A DNA stretch of 64,000 nt from Ceratopteris richardii (taxonomy: Eukaryota > Streptophyta > Polypodiopsida > Polypodiales > Pteridaceae). A program made the position numbers and the translations under genes. Position 1 is the first letter of the stretch, and each line of letters begins with the position of its first letter. Under the pieces are notes generated by a model. The model saw nothing but the letters and a program-made list of their open reading frames with translations, did no database searches and was not told the origin of the DNA. Below are positions 33,773 through 44,590 of the stretch, in pieces. The stretch spans positions 89,862,495 through 89,926,494 of the forward strand of contig CM035441.1 of the NCBI GenBank assembly GCA_020310875.1. Reading direction: 5' to 3'.

Positions 33773-34560
33773 AAACACCTTTTTGTTTTTCTACATTATT
33801 GTTGATTTCGTCAACTTTTGAAGAAAAATTGCACATTCTTGCTTTTTAATTGTCTAAATGGGTGTGACATAGTGGTATGCCTTGAACATTGTGAGATAGA
33901 GTTTTTGGATACAAGTCACATTCCATGAACATCTCAAATTTCTATACTGTTAAAATTAGAAATGGAAAATTATTCTTGGTCGATGTTAATGTCAACTCAA
34001 TGAAAAATTTTACTTAGATTTAGAAGGAATCGACTTTCAATTAGTAGAGAACCTCTATTTGCTCATGTTCCAAAACGCCTCATCGCCAATATATGCTAGT
34101 TCATGGAATTTAATTACCATTTTTAGTTCCTCGAGCATTGAATCAATTAAACCAAAATGGCCTCTTGTTTTTGCATCAAACACTTTTTTTCTTTGCTTCG
34201 GATGTACCAACTTGTTGAGTTGATAGTTTACTTGTTTTTCTTCAATGGAAGATGTTGTTTTCTCGAAATGCTCCATTTTTGTTCACCATTAGGTTAAGAT
34301 GCTCCCAAGGTTTTCTTCATGAGGATCTGTTCATCTTCTTACTATTATACTTTGTGGAATAATGGAATGTAAGATGGATTTTAATGACTTGAGGGTTTTA
34401 ATGTGATTTTATATTTTGATTTAGCAAGTGAAGAATCATGAGGGTGTGAACGCGCATGGTCTTATTGAGATATTTTTATGATATATTCTGAGATTGAAAA
34501 AATGAAATTTGTTACTAATTATTTGGTGGGTAAGGTCCAATTATGATGGAATATATATAA
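33773..34560. other. Spacer with one small unrecognised open frame
   Basis: A 73-codon minus-strand frame at 34055-34276 (MEHFEKTTSSIEEKQVNYQL, charged and helical) stands alone without recognised domain or promoter. The remainder is AT-rich with no feature I can name. Confidence 0.3.
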
Positions 34561-34564
34561 ATAT

Positions 34565-34766
34565 TTAAAAACATACAAACATAAATACTATACATACATA
34601 CATACATATATAGCCTTCATACAATTGTACATACATAAAATAGAACAAACATACATATTCGAATACATACATGCATATGCATATACATAGATACATACAT
34701 ACATAGTTAAATACATGCGTGTATTTATACATTCATACATATATACATGCATACATAAATAAATAA

Positions 34767-34828
<62 letters not shown>

Positions 34829-34885
34829 ATATATAGAAATATATATACATACATATATACAAACACACAAATACGTAGATACAAT
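34565..34885. repeat. ACAT-rich microsatellite with (AT)n core
   Basis: ACATACAT-type repeats flank an uninterrupted TA tract at about 34772-34826. Confidence 0.9.
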
Positions 34886-34979
34886 TAATAAATCACATAA
34901 TCAATGAAACATATGTCCTGAAGGAAATGAGGTACATCTATCGAGGGGACCAAGATTAGAGAAGAATTGTAAGATGCAT

Positions 34980-36055
34980 AATAGAGCTCTGAGATATTGT
35001 AGAGACATTACCTGTCCATTTTAAATGAAATCCTTCCACGACTTGAACCCTCCTTTATGGCATTTGTGCTCCTTAATAGAGAATATGAAGTTGTTCCATT
35101 TGGCCAGCCATCCAAACCATGGGGATTCTAGCAAATAAAAGCGAGAATAGTAAGAGGTGGGGGAAGGTGGGTAAAGTCCTCTTTGACTTAATTCCAAGCG
35201 TTCTAGTATTTGCACACCAAAGGACTGCCCATAGGGGAAAAGACTTGGGGGAAAACAATTATACCCGAGAGCTCTAAATTGGACAAAGCCTTGTACTTAG
35301 TCAACAAATATTATTGACATTCCTTTTACGCAAAGCAACCCACAAATCAGTACTACCTAGAGACCTGTATATCCATTTACTAGCAAGATTGTAAGCCATT
35401 TTTAAGGACACATGACACCAAAACCCCTTTGAGACTTAGGCCAAGAGTAGGTGGACCAAGCTACATTAGTAATTTTCGTATTGTGCTCATCCTCCACTCC
35501 ACAGAAACCTTTTGATCAAGTTTATAGCCTAAACGATTTGTTTTTTAAAAGGAGACCTATAGGTAAGAAAATAAGTAAGATTACTAAACAAATAATGGTT
35601 CAAAATCAAAGTTTTATGAGGAATAGAGCAGTTAACACAATACCAGTAAAATAATCTATTTTTAAACTTGTCCAGCACTCATTCCCATCTGTAAGAAAGA
35701 GAGGCCTTAGATCCCATAGGAATACCCAACATCCTGAATATTTTGCCATCGTTCAGCAAGGCACATCCAAGCCCAGAGACACAATTAGGAACAATATTAT
35801 TGGAAGATCTAAAACTTATCTTATGTGGTTAACTTTGAAGCCACTAGCAATGGGAAAACAATGAAGGCATTTAATGAAACTAGTAGCAAAATCCTCATCA
35901 GCATTAATAACTAGATTAGTGTCATCAACAAACATTTGAAGCCCAAGGGGAGAGGTAGAGTTAGGAATAGATATATCCTTGATTTCCCCGATATTCATAG
36001 CATATTTGATGAGCCATCCCAACGCATCATTGGCAATGGCAAACAGAAGGGAGGT
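34980..36055 (-). pseudogene. Plant LINE ORF2 fragment (RT active site to C-terminal part)
   Basis: On the minus strand SLLFAIANDALGWLIKYAMN leads to LQMFVDDTNLVINADEDF, the F-x-DD active-site block of L1-type RT. GFKVN, an RMLGIPMGSKASLSYRWE-like segment and a FLTYRSPFKK-like segment follow downstream. The fragment is cut on its 5' side where the gypsy LTR begins at about 36056. Stops and shifts are frequent. It may be the same LINE family as 9788-10460, which also abuts a gypsy LTR. Confidence 0.8.
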
Positions 36056-36755
36056 TTCATGGACAAACGAAACCATGTTGAACCTTAGATTTAATGTGAA
36101 TCATATATCTTATGATTGGTTCAAAATTAGGAGAGACCAATGCTTCCATTCCATCTGGATTGTGCCAAAACCCTAAGATCGACTATCTATTTGCTAAATT
36201 CTGACATTTTGAGGTCCTGATCGATTTACTGATATCATTGATGGCATAGTCAACTTGCAATTGCCCTTGGGAACGTCCCTTGAAAACCTATATAAGGAGG
36301 GGTGGGCCACATTCATAATCACTCTTGCCAATACCAGTCTTGAGAGCTCAAGGACCGTGACCACCAAGTAAGTACTCTCCAAGTTTTAGTTCTAGTTCTT
36401 GTCTTGTTCCTTGTTCTAGTCTTGTCTAGTCTAGTCTTGGACATCTTGTATTGTCCTCTTGTAATCTCGTAGTATGAGATCTTGTCGAGTTCTTTCTTGT
36501 ATCTAGTTGATCTTCCAAAAGGGAGTTCTTGTAATCCAGATGTCTTGTTTCATACTTACAATCTTGAGTTGTGGGATCTCCTGTATTATCTATAGTCAAG
36601 TTATTCATACCTATCAGTCCCTGGTTGTGGGACATCTTGCATGAGTTGAGTATTCTTGTATCGTTTTCCGTTCGTGGGTGTTCTGGTAATCAGAAGTGTA
36701 TTTTCGAAATCTTGTCTAGTGTAGTCAGAGAGCAAAATCTGGTGCTCCCCTGACA
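36056..36755 (+). repeat. 5' LTR of the gypsy fragment
   Basis: About 700 bp. It contains CCTATATAAGGAGGGG (promoter-like, about 36287) and CT/TG-rich TCTAGTTCTTGTCTTG segments shared with the LTR at 9083-9787. The first few bases at the LINE boundary are ambiguous. Confidence 0.75.
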
Positions 36756-38270
36756 TTTTCGCAAGACTAGCTTCTATCCAAGACCAAGCATCATGGAGAA
36801 TGCTTATGAACAGATTGTAGCATCACTTCAGAGTCTCCAACAACAATTTGAGGACATGACTCATCCATAGACACAAGTCAAGATGGGACCTCCAATGCAT
36901 GGAGGTGCACTCCTACAACAATTACCAGAACGAATCATGAGTCTTCAACAAAATCAAGGGGGTATTCAAGTGAATAAATGTCCTAGTACATCATTTATGA
37001 AGCAACCCAACATTTTTATACTAGAAAAGTTCGATGGGGATCGCAGAAAGTTTCATGGATTTCTCCAGCAAGTTAAATTATACATCTGCATGCAACCAGA
37101 GATGCCCTGATGAGGCATCCAAGGTTAGGTTTATTGGAAATTTTCTCTATGGCCAAGCATTATCATGGTTTGCCCCAATCTTGGAGAAGAACATGGCAGT
37201 AGTTCAGGACTATGAGGGGTTTCTTTGAGAACTCTCCACTACATTTGGAGATGCAAACACAAGTCAAATAGTAGAAACAAAAGTTCAAAAGTTATTTCAA
37301 GGTAACTTTCCTTCCTCTACCTATGAATCTAAATTTGGGCCATTGATATGTGATCTCACTTGGCATGAAGACTATTTCATAAGCCAATTTAGATGGGTTT
37401 AAGAGATGATGTGAAGGACTTTTGCTCACGATGCGAGAGGCTAAAACATTGAATGAATATATCATGCAAGCTATTCAATGTGATAATCGACTTTTTTAAA
37501 GGAAACAAGAAAAACAAGTAGAAGGAAGACCTCGCTAGTGGAAACCTTTCCAGTCCACTACTAAAGATGAGTTTATGATTGAACCTATGCAAATAGATGT
37601 AACTAGGTTTCAACCTCTAACACTAGAAGAGAAACAAAGAAGGAGAGTTAATAAGTTATGTCTCTATTAGGGAAACCTTGGACATATTGGAATTAATTGT
37701 CTAAACAAAAGAACAAACTCTAGAGTCGCAGCCACCCTTGTAGAGTAGGGAAACGAGGAAGTCGAGTTGTAAAAGAGACCCTGCAGTCGCACCATGATAT
37801 AAGAAAGGGTCTCATAATTCAAGCTACACCCATAGAAACATGTCTTGCACCTATCAAGTTAATCATGCCCAAGAAGACCCTTTCCCTTACAACCGTAGTA
37901 GATCTAGGAGCCTCCTCATGTTTCATCGATGAAGGATTGGTTAAGAAACATGGAAATCCTGTACTTCGAAAGAACAAACTAGTAGTAGTTGAAGTAGTAG
38001 ATGGACGACCTCTATCATCTGGGAATAAAACCATGGAAACCACACCATTAAGAGTACACCTTGGTGACCATGAATCCCACATATGTTTCAATGTAATATC
38101 GAGCCCAATCATATAGTTATCATTGGAATGCCCTGGCTAAAGAAGAACAATCTAGACATTAATTGGGAAAATAATAAAATCACACATCGAGATATCCAGA
38201 AGAACCCAACGTACGTTGGAGCCAATGCCTTCGTACATGCAGTAAGGAAGGTGTAGCGCGGAGAACTCTA
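36056..38270 (+). mobile_element. Ty3/gypsy 5' part: LTR, gag, zinc knuckle, protease
   Basis: LTR 36056-36755 (ends CCCCTGACA) aligns with the chromovirus LTR at 9083-9787. Gag follows from about 36793, with FEKFDGDRRKFHGFLQQV-type and GNFLYGQALSWFAPILEK blocks and a CCHC-like GHIG segment near 37685. Protease is marked by VVDLGASSCFIDEG at about 37895-37935, then GMPWLKKNN. The element stops in a CT repeat before reverse transcriptase. It is broken in many places and old. Together with 5285-9787 it represents the two ends of one family. Confidence 0.85.
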
Positions 38271-38271
38271 T

Positions 38272-38272
<1 letters not shown>

Positions 38273-38337
<65 letters not shown>

Positions 38338-38360
38338 CCCTCTCTCTCTCTCTCTCTCTC
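38273..38360. repeat. (CT)n microsatellite
   Basis: About 60 bp of pure CT, a CCCTCCCC interruption, then 20 bp more CT. It truncates the gypsy fragment. Confidence 0.95.
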
Positions 38361-38990
38361 CCCCTCATATTTTCCCCCTCAGTCCCCATAGCCCATCCCC
38401 CGCCACCCCCTCATATTTCCCCCCTTAGCCCCCATAGCCCACCCCCCCCCGCCACCCCCTCATATTTCCCGCCTCAGCTCCCACAGCCACTCCCTACCAC
38501 CACCTCATATTTCTCCCCTCATCCCCCACAGCCCACCCCCTCGCCACCCCCTCATATTTCCCCCTCAGCCCCCACACCCACCACCCCTACGCACCCCTCA
38601 TATTTCCCCCCTCAGCCCCCACAGCCCACCGCCCCACCACCCCCCCATATTTCCCCCATCAGCCCCACAACCCACCCCCTTGCCACCCCCTCATATTTCC
38701 CCCCTCTGCCCCCACAGCCCACCTCCCCGCCACCGCCTCATATTTCCCCCCACAGCCCACCCCCCTGCCACCCCCTCATATTTCCCCCCTCAGCCCCTAG
38801 AGCCCACCCCCCCCCCTCTCTCCACCCCCTCATATTTCCCCCCTCAGCCCCACAGCCCACCCCCCACCACCCCCTCATATTTCCCCTCTCAGCCTCCACA
38901 GCCCACCCCCCACCCCCTCATATTTCCCCCTTAGCCCCCACAGCCCACCCCCCCCACCACCCCCTCATATTTCCCCCCGCAGCCCCCATA
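38361..38990. repeat. C-rich minisatellite, about 46-bp unit, 13-14 copies
   Basis: Each unit contains CCTCATATTTCCCCCCTCAG followed by CCCCACAGCCCACCCC. Unit length varies through C-run changes. One strand is almost free of G, with many runs of four to nine C, so the other strand has dense G-runs. Frames across it are repeat artefacts. Confidence 0.92.
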
Positions 38991-38999
38991 GCCTTTGGA

Positions 39000-39365
39000 A
39001 AAAACTCATTTTTGCAAATATCTATGGATGCCACTTGCAAAGGAAGCCATGTGAGGAGAAAGATGAATTGATGAAGTGCAAGAATGAGCTAGAAATTATG
39101 TTAGATGGTATACATGGGGGTTTAATGAACATCCAACACAGATCATCTTGTGGCAGATACAGGCAAAACAACACAAAGCTAGAGATTTACTATTTGCCTC
39201 TGCTGGAGTCCTCACATATAGTGAGTTGCTTACTTCGTGAAGGTAGATCCCCCCCCCGCCCCCCCCCCCTCAAACTGTACCCACACCCAAATCCACCCTC
39301 CCAACTCCACCCACCCTCAACTCCACCCTCCCTTCCACCCTCCCACACCTCCCACTATTAAATAT
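39000..39365 (+). other. Unrecognised short coding-like segment and C-rich tail
   Basis: A frame from 39035 (KPCEEKDELMKCKNELEIML, helical and charged) runs to a C-rich tract at 39248-39350. It could be an exon remnant. No family is recognised. Confidence 0.25.
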
Positions 39366-40200
39366 GTAAGATAGGCAAAAGATGATGCTGGAGCTTCCAT
39401 GACATCAGCAAAAGATTTCTTTCATGGTTAGATGGTCAAAAGCTACTACATGAATTATGTAAAGAATTATGTGAAGGATGTGCTTCTGAGGGTCATTCGA
39501 ATATCACGGGTCGCACATAATGATATCTACATACTTATGTGTGACAGCCACTAAGGAATGAGACTGAACTTTCACCTCATAACATTCTTTATGAAACACT
39601 GAGTCACAACAAAGGAGAACAAAGACATGTTCTCTTTTCCTTTTTACCTAAAGACCATTATATCAAGCAATAAAGTGAGCATTTTACAATATCTAGAAAG
39701 CATCACTTGTTCTTGCTTGTAAATATTGTCACTAGAATCTTGATCTCATATCCCAAGTAGTCAAGATAGATATAATAAAATTCTTGTTGCCATGAAAACT
39801 AGTTTTTTAGCCGATCAAGAATCCCACATCATGATCTTTGACAATAGATTAGTGTTTAAGGTACAAGTAAGAGTTCGGGAAGCTCCTTCCTTACATCCAT
39901 AACCTCAACAAGCACAGATTATAGCTGATTAAAAGTTACTCGAAAATTAGAGTACATGTGTTGCAAAAATCGGAACATTTTAACAAGGCAATTAAGATCA
40001 TCCCCTTTGTATGGTTAAGATCCTCATTGAATGCATGGCCATATTCACAGAATATGAAATACATTTCACAAAAGCATTCCCAAGAGAAGATAATAATCAA
40101 CAAAATTATACTAAGAAACATTCACACATGATCAGAGAAATGCTCAAGATAAATCAAGTTGAACACAAAGTGTAAGCAGAACTCGACATTATATTTATAT
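39366..40200. other. Intergenic, nothing recognised
   Basis: AT-rich sequence downstream of the ParB/methyltransferase gene. No frame, repeat or terminal inverted repeat was identified. Confidence 0.5.
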
Positions 40201-40248
40201 TAAAATGATGTTTTACATTTCCTGTGTAAGTACAAGAGTAATATGAAT

Positions 40249-43200
40249 CTACAATAGAAGCTGATCATAGCTTTCCTCAGGCTCAAGGATATTGGGATCC
40301 TCTGGAACATTAGAACACATATCCTGCCTCTCTTGCTCCAAGATTGGCTCTTCAAGGTCAGCCATGTCCCTCGGTTCATCTGCAAGTGGGGAAACAGGCT
40401 CCCTTGAAGCCGGTTGGAATCTCTCCGTGTCTGCAATGTGCTTCCTTCCAACCTCTTGGTCTTCATCTGGGCATTCATTCAGCCCATTGATTCTCATTCT
40501 AATAAAGCTCACTTGAGCATCATCCTTCTCCACAGCTATGCAGTGCATGAACATCTTTAAGGAGCAAGCCAGAGTCGCTCCTGAAACAGCAGAAAACCAC
40601 TTAGAGGTGTCAACCAACCATGACTAATGAAAATTGTGAAAATTGAAATTACCTGTGCCCGAAAAAAGGTCTAGGACCCAGTCATCATCATTGGAGAATA
40701 GCTGAAGCAATCTCATTATGAGTTTTTGTGGCTTCTGATAGGGGTTAACCAATGTCATGTCCCCAGCTACATGACAAAGTTTCTTGGTAACGGCTTGGAA
40801 CATGAGCACATTTGAGATCCCATTCTCATTGCAATGCTCCCTGACTCTCCTTTTGCTTACTTCATCATAATAGCCAACTGTAATGCATTCAGTGGAGCTC
40901 ACAAACCTATGCAAAGGAGTGTGATTTACGTTTGTCTTCACCCTGCAAACAAGAACTATGAGTCACAGAGAGCATCATTAAAGCCACGGAGATAGAAACA
41001 AGATTACTTACCACGTGAGGCACTCCACAGCATGACATCTTGCCTTCAGAGCAGTTGAAATAGAGAAGGACTGGTCTCTGCTATGGAAAATTACTATCCT
41101 CCAAAGAGGAGACATAGTCAACTCTGCAAAATCAGTGACCATCTTCCGAATCTGAGGGTGTTTGAAGGGTTCATCATCATTAACTGATCCCAACATCCTA
41201 AATCCATAGGGTATGTCCGCTATGAGAAGGGAGAAATGTTTTCTAGGCACAACAGAACAAATATTATTTACATCACTACAGAGTACATTGTAATATACAA
41301 GCCTAAGGGGGTCTAGGGGATTGGAGAAACATTTTAGATCAGGTTCATCATCAAAATCCATCTCCTTGGCTTTCAGCCTAGATTTCTCATGCCTTGCTCT
41401 TTGAATGTGAGCCAGGAATGCAGGGGGGCAATCATCTAGTAGCTCCGCAGACTTACTTTTCTTTGGTTTTTGCAGAAAAACGTGGAAAGACAACTAAATG
41501 AGCTCTTCAATACAGCAAGCAGAACATAAGGAAGCGATGAATGGCATCGATTACATGTGGGGGTAGATGCCAGGCATCGACTTTCTACTGAAAGTCGATG
41601 CCTGGCATCGACTTTGGGACATAAGTCGATGCGTGGCATCGACTTTGGGACATAAGTCGATGCCTGGCATCGACATATGCCACGAGGTCGATGCCAGGCA
41701 TCGACTTATGCTGCAGGTCGATGTCGGGCATCGACTTATGCCCCCAAGTAGATGCCAGGCATCGACTTTTGGCTGCAGGTTGATGCCAGGCATCGAGTTT
41801 AGTCGTAAGTCGATGCCAGGCATCGAATTCGTACTAAAATCCTGGCATTAAATTGGTTTGGTGAATCAAGGCATCTAACCTAATGGCAAACCAGGCACAG
41901 CCTCAAAAAGAGAACCTACCCAATCACGGAAAAGGATGAAGTATTCTGATAAAGCTTTGTAGGATGATGTGGTTGGATAGTCTCTTTGGACCTCTGTCCA
42001 AGAAAAGCAACCCAGCCTCTTCATCATGACCTCCTGAATCTTCATGTAGACTTTATGACTACAGTCACAGAAATTAAAAAGAGACTAGGTTAGACCAGAA
42101 ACACGGGAGGAGGGAAATAGGATCTGAGAATAACATACATACTTATTGAGCTCAGTCACCATCTCCTCCAGGCTTAAGTCCTTGGAGATTACCCTTGACA
42201 AAGTTGATATGATCAATGTATCATCCTTGATTCCTTGAAGGGCCCTCCATGGTGTCAGCTTCATATCCTCGGGAGCCTCTTCAATTGAGAGGTCAGCTTT
42301 CCTTCCCTTTCCCTTCAGATCAACCTGTGGTTCTGGCCTCGACTTTCGTTGCTTCTGGCCCTTGACCTCCTTGTTCTCCCACATTGTGAAAATTTTATCC
42401 CGTAGATCCCAGATCTCACCTGTTCTGAATGCCAGTTGAAACCATGGATCATATTTCCTCAAGGCATCAAACTTTCTATTCTCATCCAGTGCAATTCCAA
42501 CCTCAATAAGGCATTGCTTTCGTAGATTGGGATGTATTCTTCCAGCTTCCTTAACAAGACAGTCTTCATATTCATGGTGGAAGAGCCGAATTCTCTCTAT
42601 GGAGGACATTTTTTGCTTGTAGTCATTGTCATTGTTGTGATCCCAAGCAAGAAGCTTGGCTTCCTCAGTTGTAAGACCAACATATATCTTACACTCTGCA
42701 TACCTAAAGAAAAAAGTGGTAGGATGCTCCTTCACTAGCTGTCTACGGGCCTCTGCAGAGTGTGAACCTCCAATCACATAATAAGTATACTCCTCAAATA
42801 AACCCTCATTGAACTCTTCCACAGAGCTGCACTCATTCGGATCCACCATGACAAGGAATGGCACAACAGTAGCATGAGGATTTATTCTCATTTTCTTCTT
42901 AAGATTCTGCACATGCAAATTGTGTGGCTCCCTGATCTCAAGGGGCCTCCTCCCTGTGACTCGATCTATTGGTGGCCTGTGGATGATATTGATTGGCAGG
43001 TGGAACAACTGCCCCTTCTTCACAATTTTTCTTTTAGCTATATCCTCCCTCATCTTGTTCTGCTCAGTACCAAGAACACCCGAGGCAAGCTCTCCACCAG
43101 GTGCAACAATTATATCCTCAGAGCTAGAGCTTGGGTCAGAAGACTCCTCTTCTGAAATTCTCTTCTTTTTCTTTTGAAGCTTTTTCTGCACGCTCTGCTT

Positions 43201-44514
43201 ACCCCTTGCCTTTACAGGGGTTGTCATCTTCTGTTGTGTTGGCATGATGTTGCCCTGGATCCATGGCATCAAGTCCTTGATAAGATTGACTGAGTCCCTG
43301 CATATCTCAGCTAGACGATCTGGAACACAGCACTCTGGGCACAAGAAATCCATCTTGCATATAACATTTCTCAAACCTTTCTATGTCTCTACCAAGAAAA
43401 GGAGGTTGTCAGAATCCTCATCTTCCTAATCCAGTTTGTACACAAGGCCATACTGAAAACCTTGTGTTGTCGTGATCTTTCCTCTCCCATATGCCCCTGC
43501 GAACACAAGAAGGACTGCATTCTTCTCTTCAACATACTGAAGGCACCACCCAGATTTGTCATGTCCCGCAGTGGACGATCTGTCCTTAAAACCTCAGCGT
43601 CCCTCGACCTATCCTTCATAGTTTTATCATCCTCAAGAATTTTGATGCTACTCTGTCCACCTGAGGATATTCCTAGCGGGTTGCTGGCCTTCTCAGAGGA
43701 TAAGGATACAATAAGTTTCTTTGGTTTCGCTTGGTGACCAATGCCTTTGTCACGTTGCTGATCACCAGAGCCCATGGTGACTTTCAGTTTCTTGAAGGGC
43801 CTCTCACTCTTGGACTCCGCATCCCTGAAGGCGCTTGGAATAATCAGCTCATACGTAAATGTGGTTTTCAAAGGCCCAAGTCAATGCCCGGCATCGACTT
43901 TTAGGTTCAAGTCGATGCCAGGAATCGACTTTTAAGTGCAAGTCGATGCCAGGCATCGACTTTGTGTGCAAGTCGATGTCGGGCATCGACTTGCACTTAA
44001 AAGTCGATGCCTGGCATCGACTTGAACCTAAAAGTCGATGCCTAGCATCGACTTCCACCCAAAAGTCGATGCCTGGCATCGACTTTGCACCCTAAAGTCG
44101 ATGCCTGGCATCGACTTTAAGGCAAACTTCGATGCCAGGCAAGTCGATGCCTTGCATCGACTTGAGGCTGCAAGTCGATGCCAGGCATCAAATTGCAGGT
44201 GCAAGTCGATGCCAGGCATTGACTTGAAGCCTCAAGTCGATGCCTGGCATCGATTTGCACCTGCAAGTCAATGCCTGGCATCGACTTGCACACAAAGTCG
44301 ATGCCAGGCATCGAGCTGTACCCTCATTGGATCTGTATTTTTAGAGCTAAGAAAAATAAAAACCTAGAAAGCAGACTCTTTACACAAACATACAAAGGGA
44401 ATCTTTTAGGAATCTTTTTTTATGGTATGATTTTGCCTACCTCTTGGTACTCTTGCCAACATTCTTGTTCTCCATCATAGTTGCCTTGCTTGTATGCTGA
44501 GCTCTGTGCTCCAT
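40249..44514 (-). CDS. ParB-like domain plus beta-class DNA N4/N6 methyltransferase, seven-exon gene
   Basis: Predicted exons (minus): 44514-44441 (MEHRAQHTSK); 43833-42143; 42058-41920; 41493-41012; 40942-40653; 40580-40249. The large second block may be one exon or two. Every splice join from 42143 onward keeps phase with GT-AG sites. The large exon carries a ParB/sulfiredoxin-like fold: FHLPINIIHRPPIDRVTG, then YYVIGGSHSAEARRQL (ParB-type G-x-H-x3-A box). Methyltransferase motif IV (LLIADIPYGF, about 41215) comes before motif I (VLDLFSGTG, completed across the last intron), then a VEKD acidic site, the order of beta-class enzymes. The expected role is DNA N4-cytosine or N6-adenine methylation in the nucleus. 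The 5' third of the large block shows a frame change and two in-frame TAG codons, so the gene may be inactive or mis-modelled there. Introns 1 and the one at 41919-41494 hold palindrome arrays. Confidence 0.75.
41534..41850. repeat. Palindromic minisatellite array 1 (intron of the ParB/methyltransferase gene)
   Basis: Nine copies of the 19-bp palindrome GTCGATGCCWGGCATCGAC, plus partial copies at each end, are spaced by 11-12 bp, period 30-31 bp. Spacers are short and A/T-rich at their edges; TTTGGGACATAA occurs twice and its near reverse complement once. The centre is CCWGG and each arm contains TCGA. The array sits between exons ending at 41920 and starting at 41493. Confidence 0.95.
43878..44318. 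repeat. Palindromic minisatellite array 2 (first intron of the same gene)
   Basis: About 14 full copies and one partial copy of the same 19-bp palindrome. Spacers are mirrored: TTTTAGGTTCAA pairs with TTGAACCTAAAA, and TTTTAAGTGCAA with TTGCACTTAAAA, around the copy at about 43974-43992. The right half shows a second fold-back in which TTGCAGGTGCAA faces TTTGCACCTGCAA. The array is thus palindromic at two levels, and its transcript could fold into long stems. Confidence 0.95.
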
Positions 44515-44582
44515 AGCTGTCTGTGCTCTGTTGCTCTCTGTTGCTCGTGGATTTTGAAAATGAGAATGATCTCCTCCTCTGC

Positions 44583-44590
44583 TATTTATA
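44583..44590 (-). promoter_or_regulatory. TATA box of the ParB/methyltransferase gene
   Basis: TATAAATA on the minus strand, about 70 bp upstream of the ATG at 44514, followed by a CA/GA-rich leader with two GAGCAACAGAG-like repeats. Confidence 0.6.

Noticed and set aside
38660-38934. Proline-rich protein
   Set aside because: It is only the translation of the C-rich 46-bp minisatellite.
41567-41851. Open frames rich in MPGID/ASTF-type repeats in the palindrome arrays
   Set aside because: All are translations of the 19-bp palindrome unit on either strand.
42532-43155. Plus-strand open frames opposite the ParB domain
   Set aside because: They are antisense shadows of the minus-strand coding exon.
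41534-44318. CRISPR array (palindromic repeats with short spacers)
   Set aside because: Spacers are only 10-13 bp, partly repeated or mirrored, and the arrays sit in introns of a eukaryotic gene with no cas genes. This is a palindromic minisatellite.
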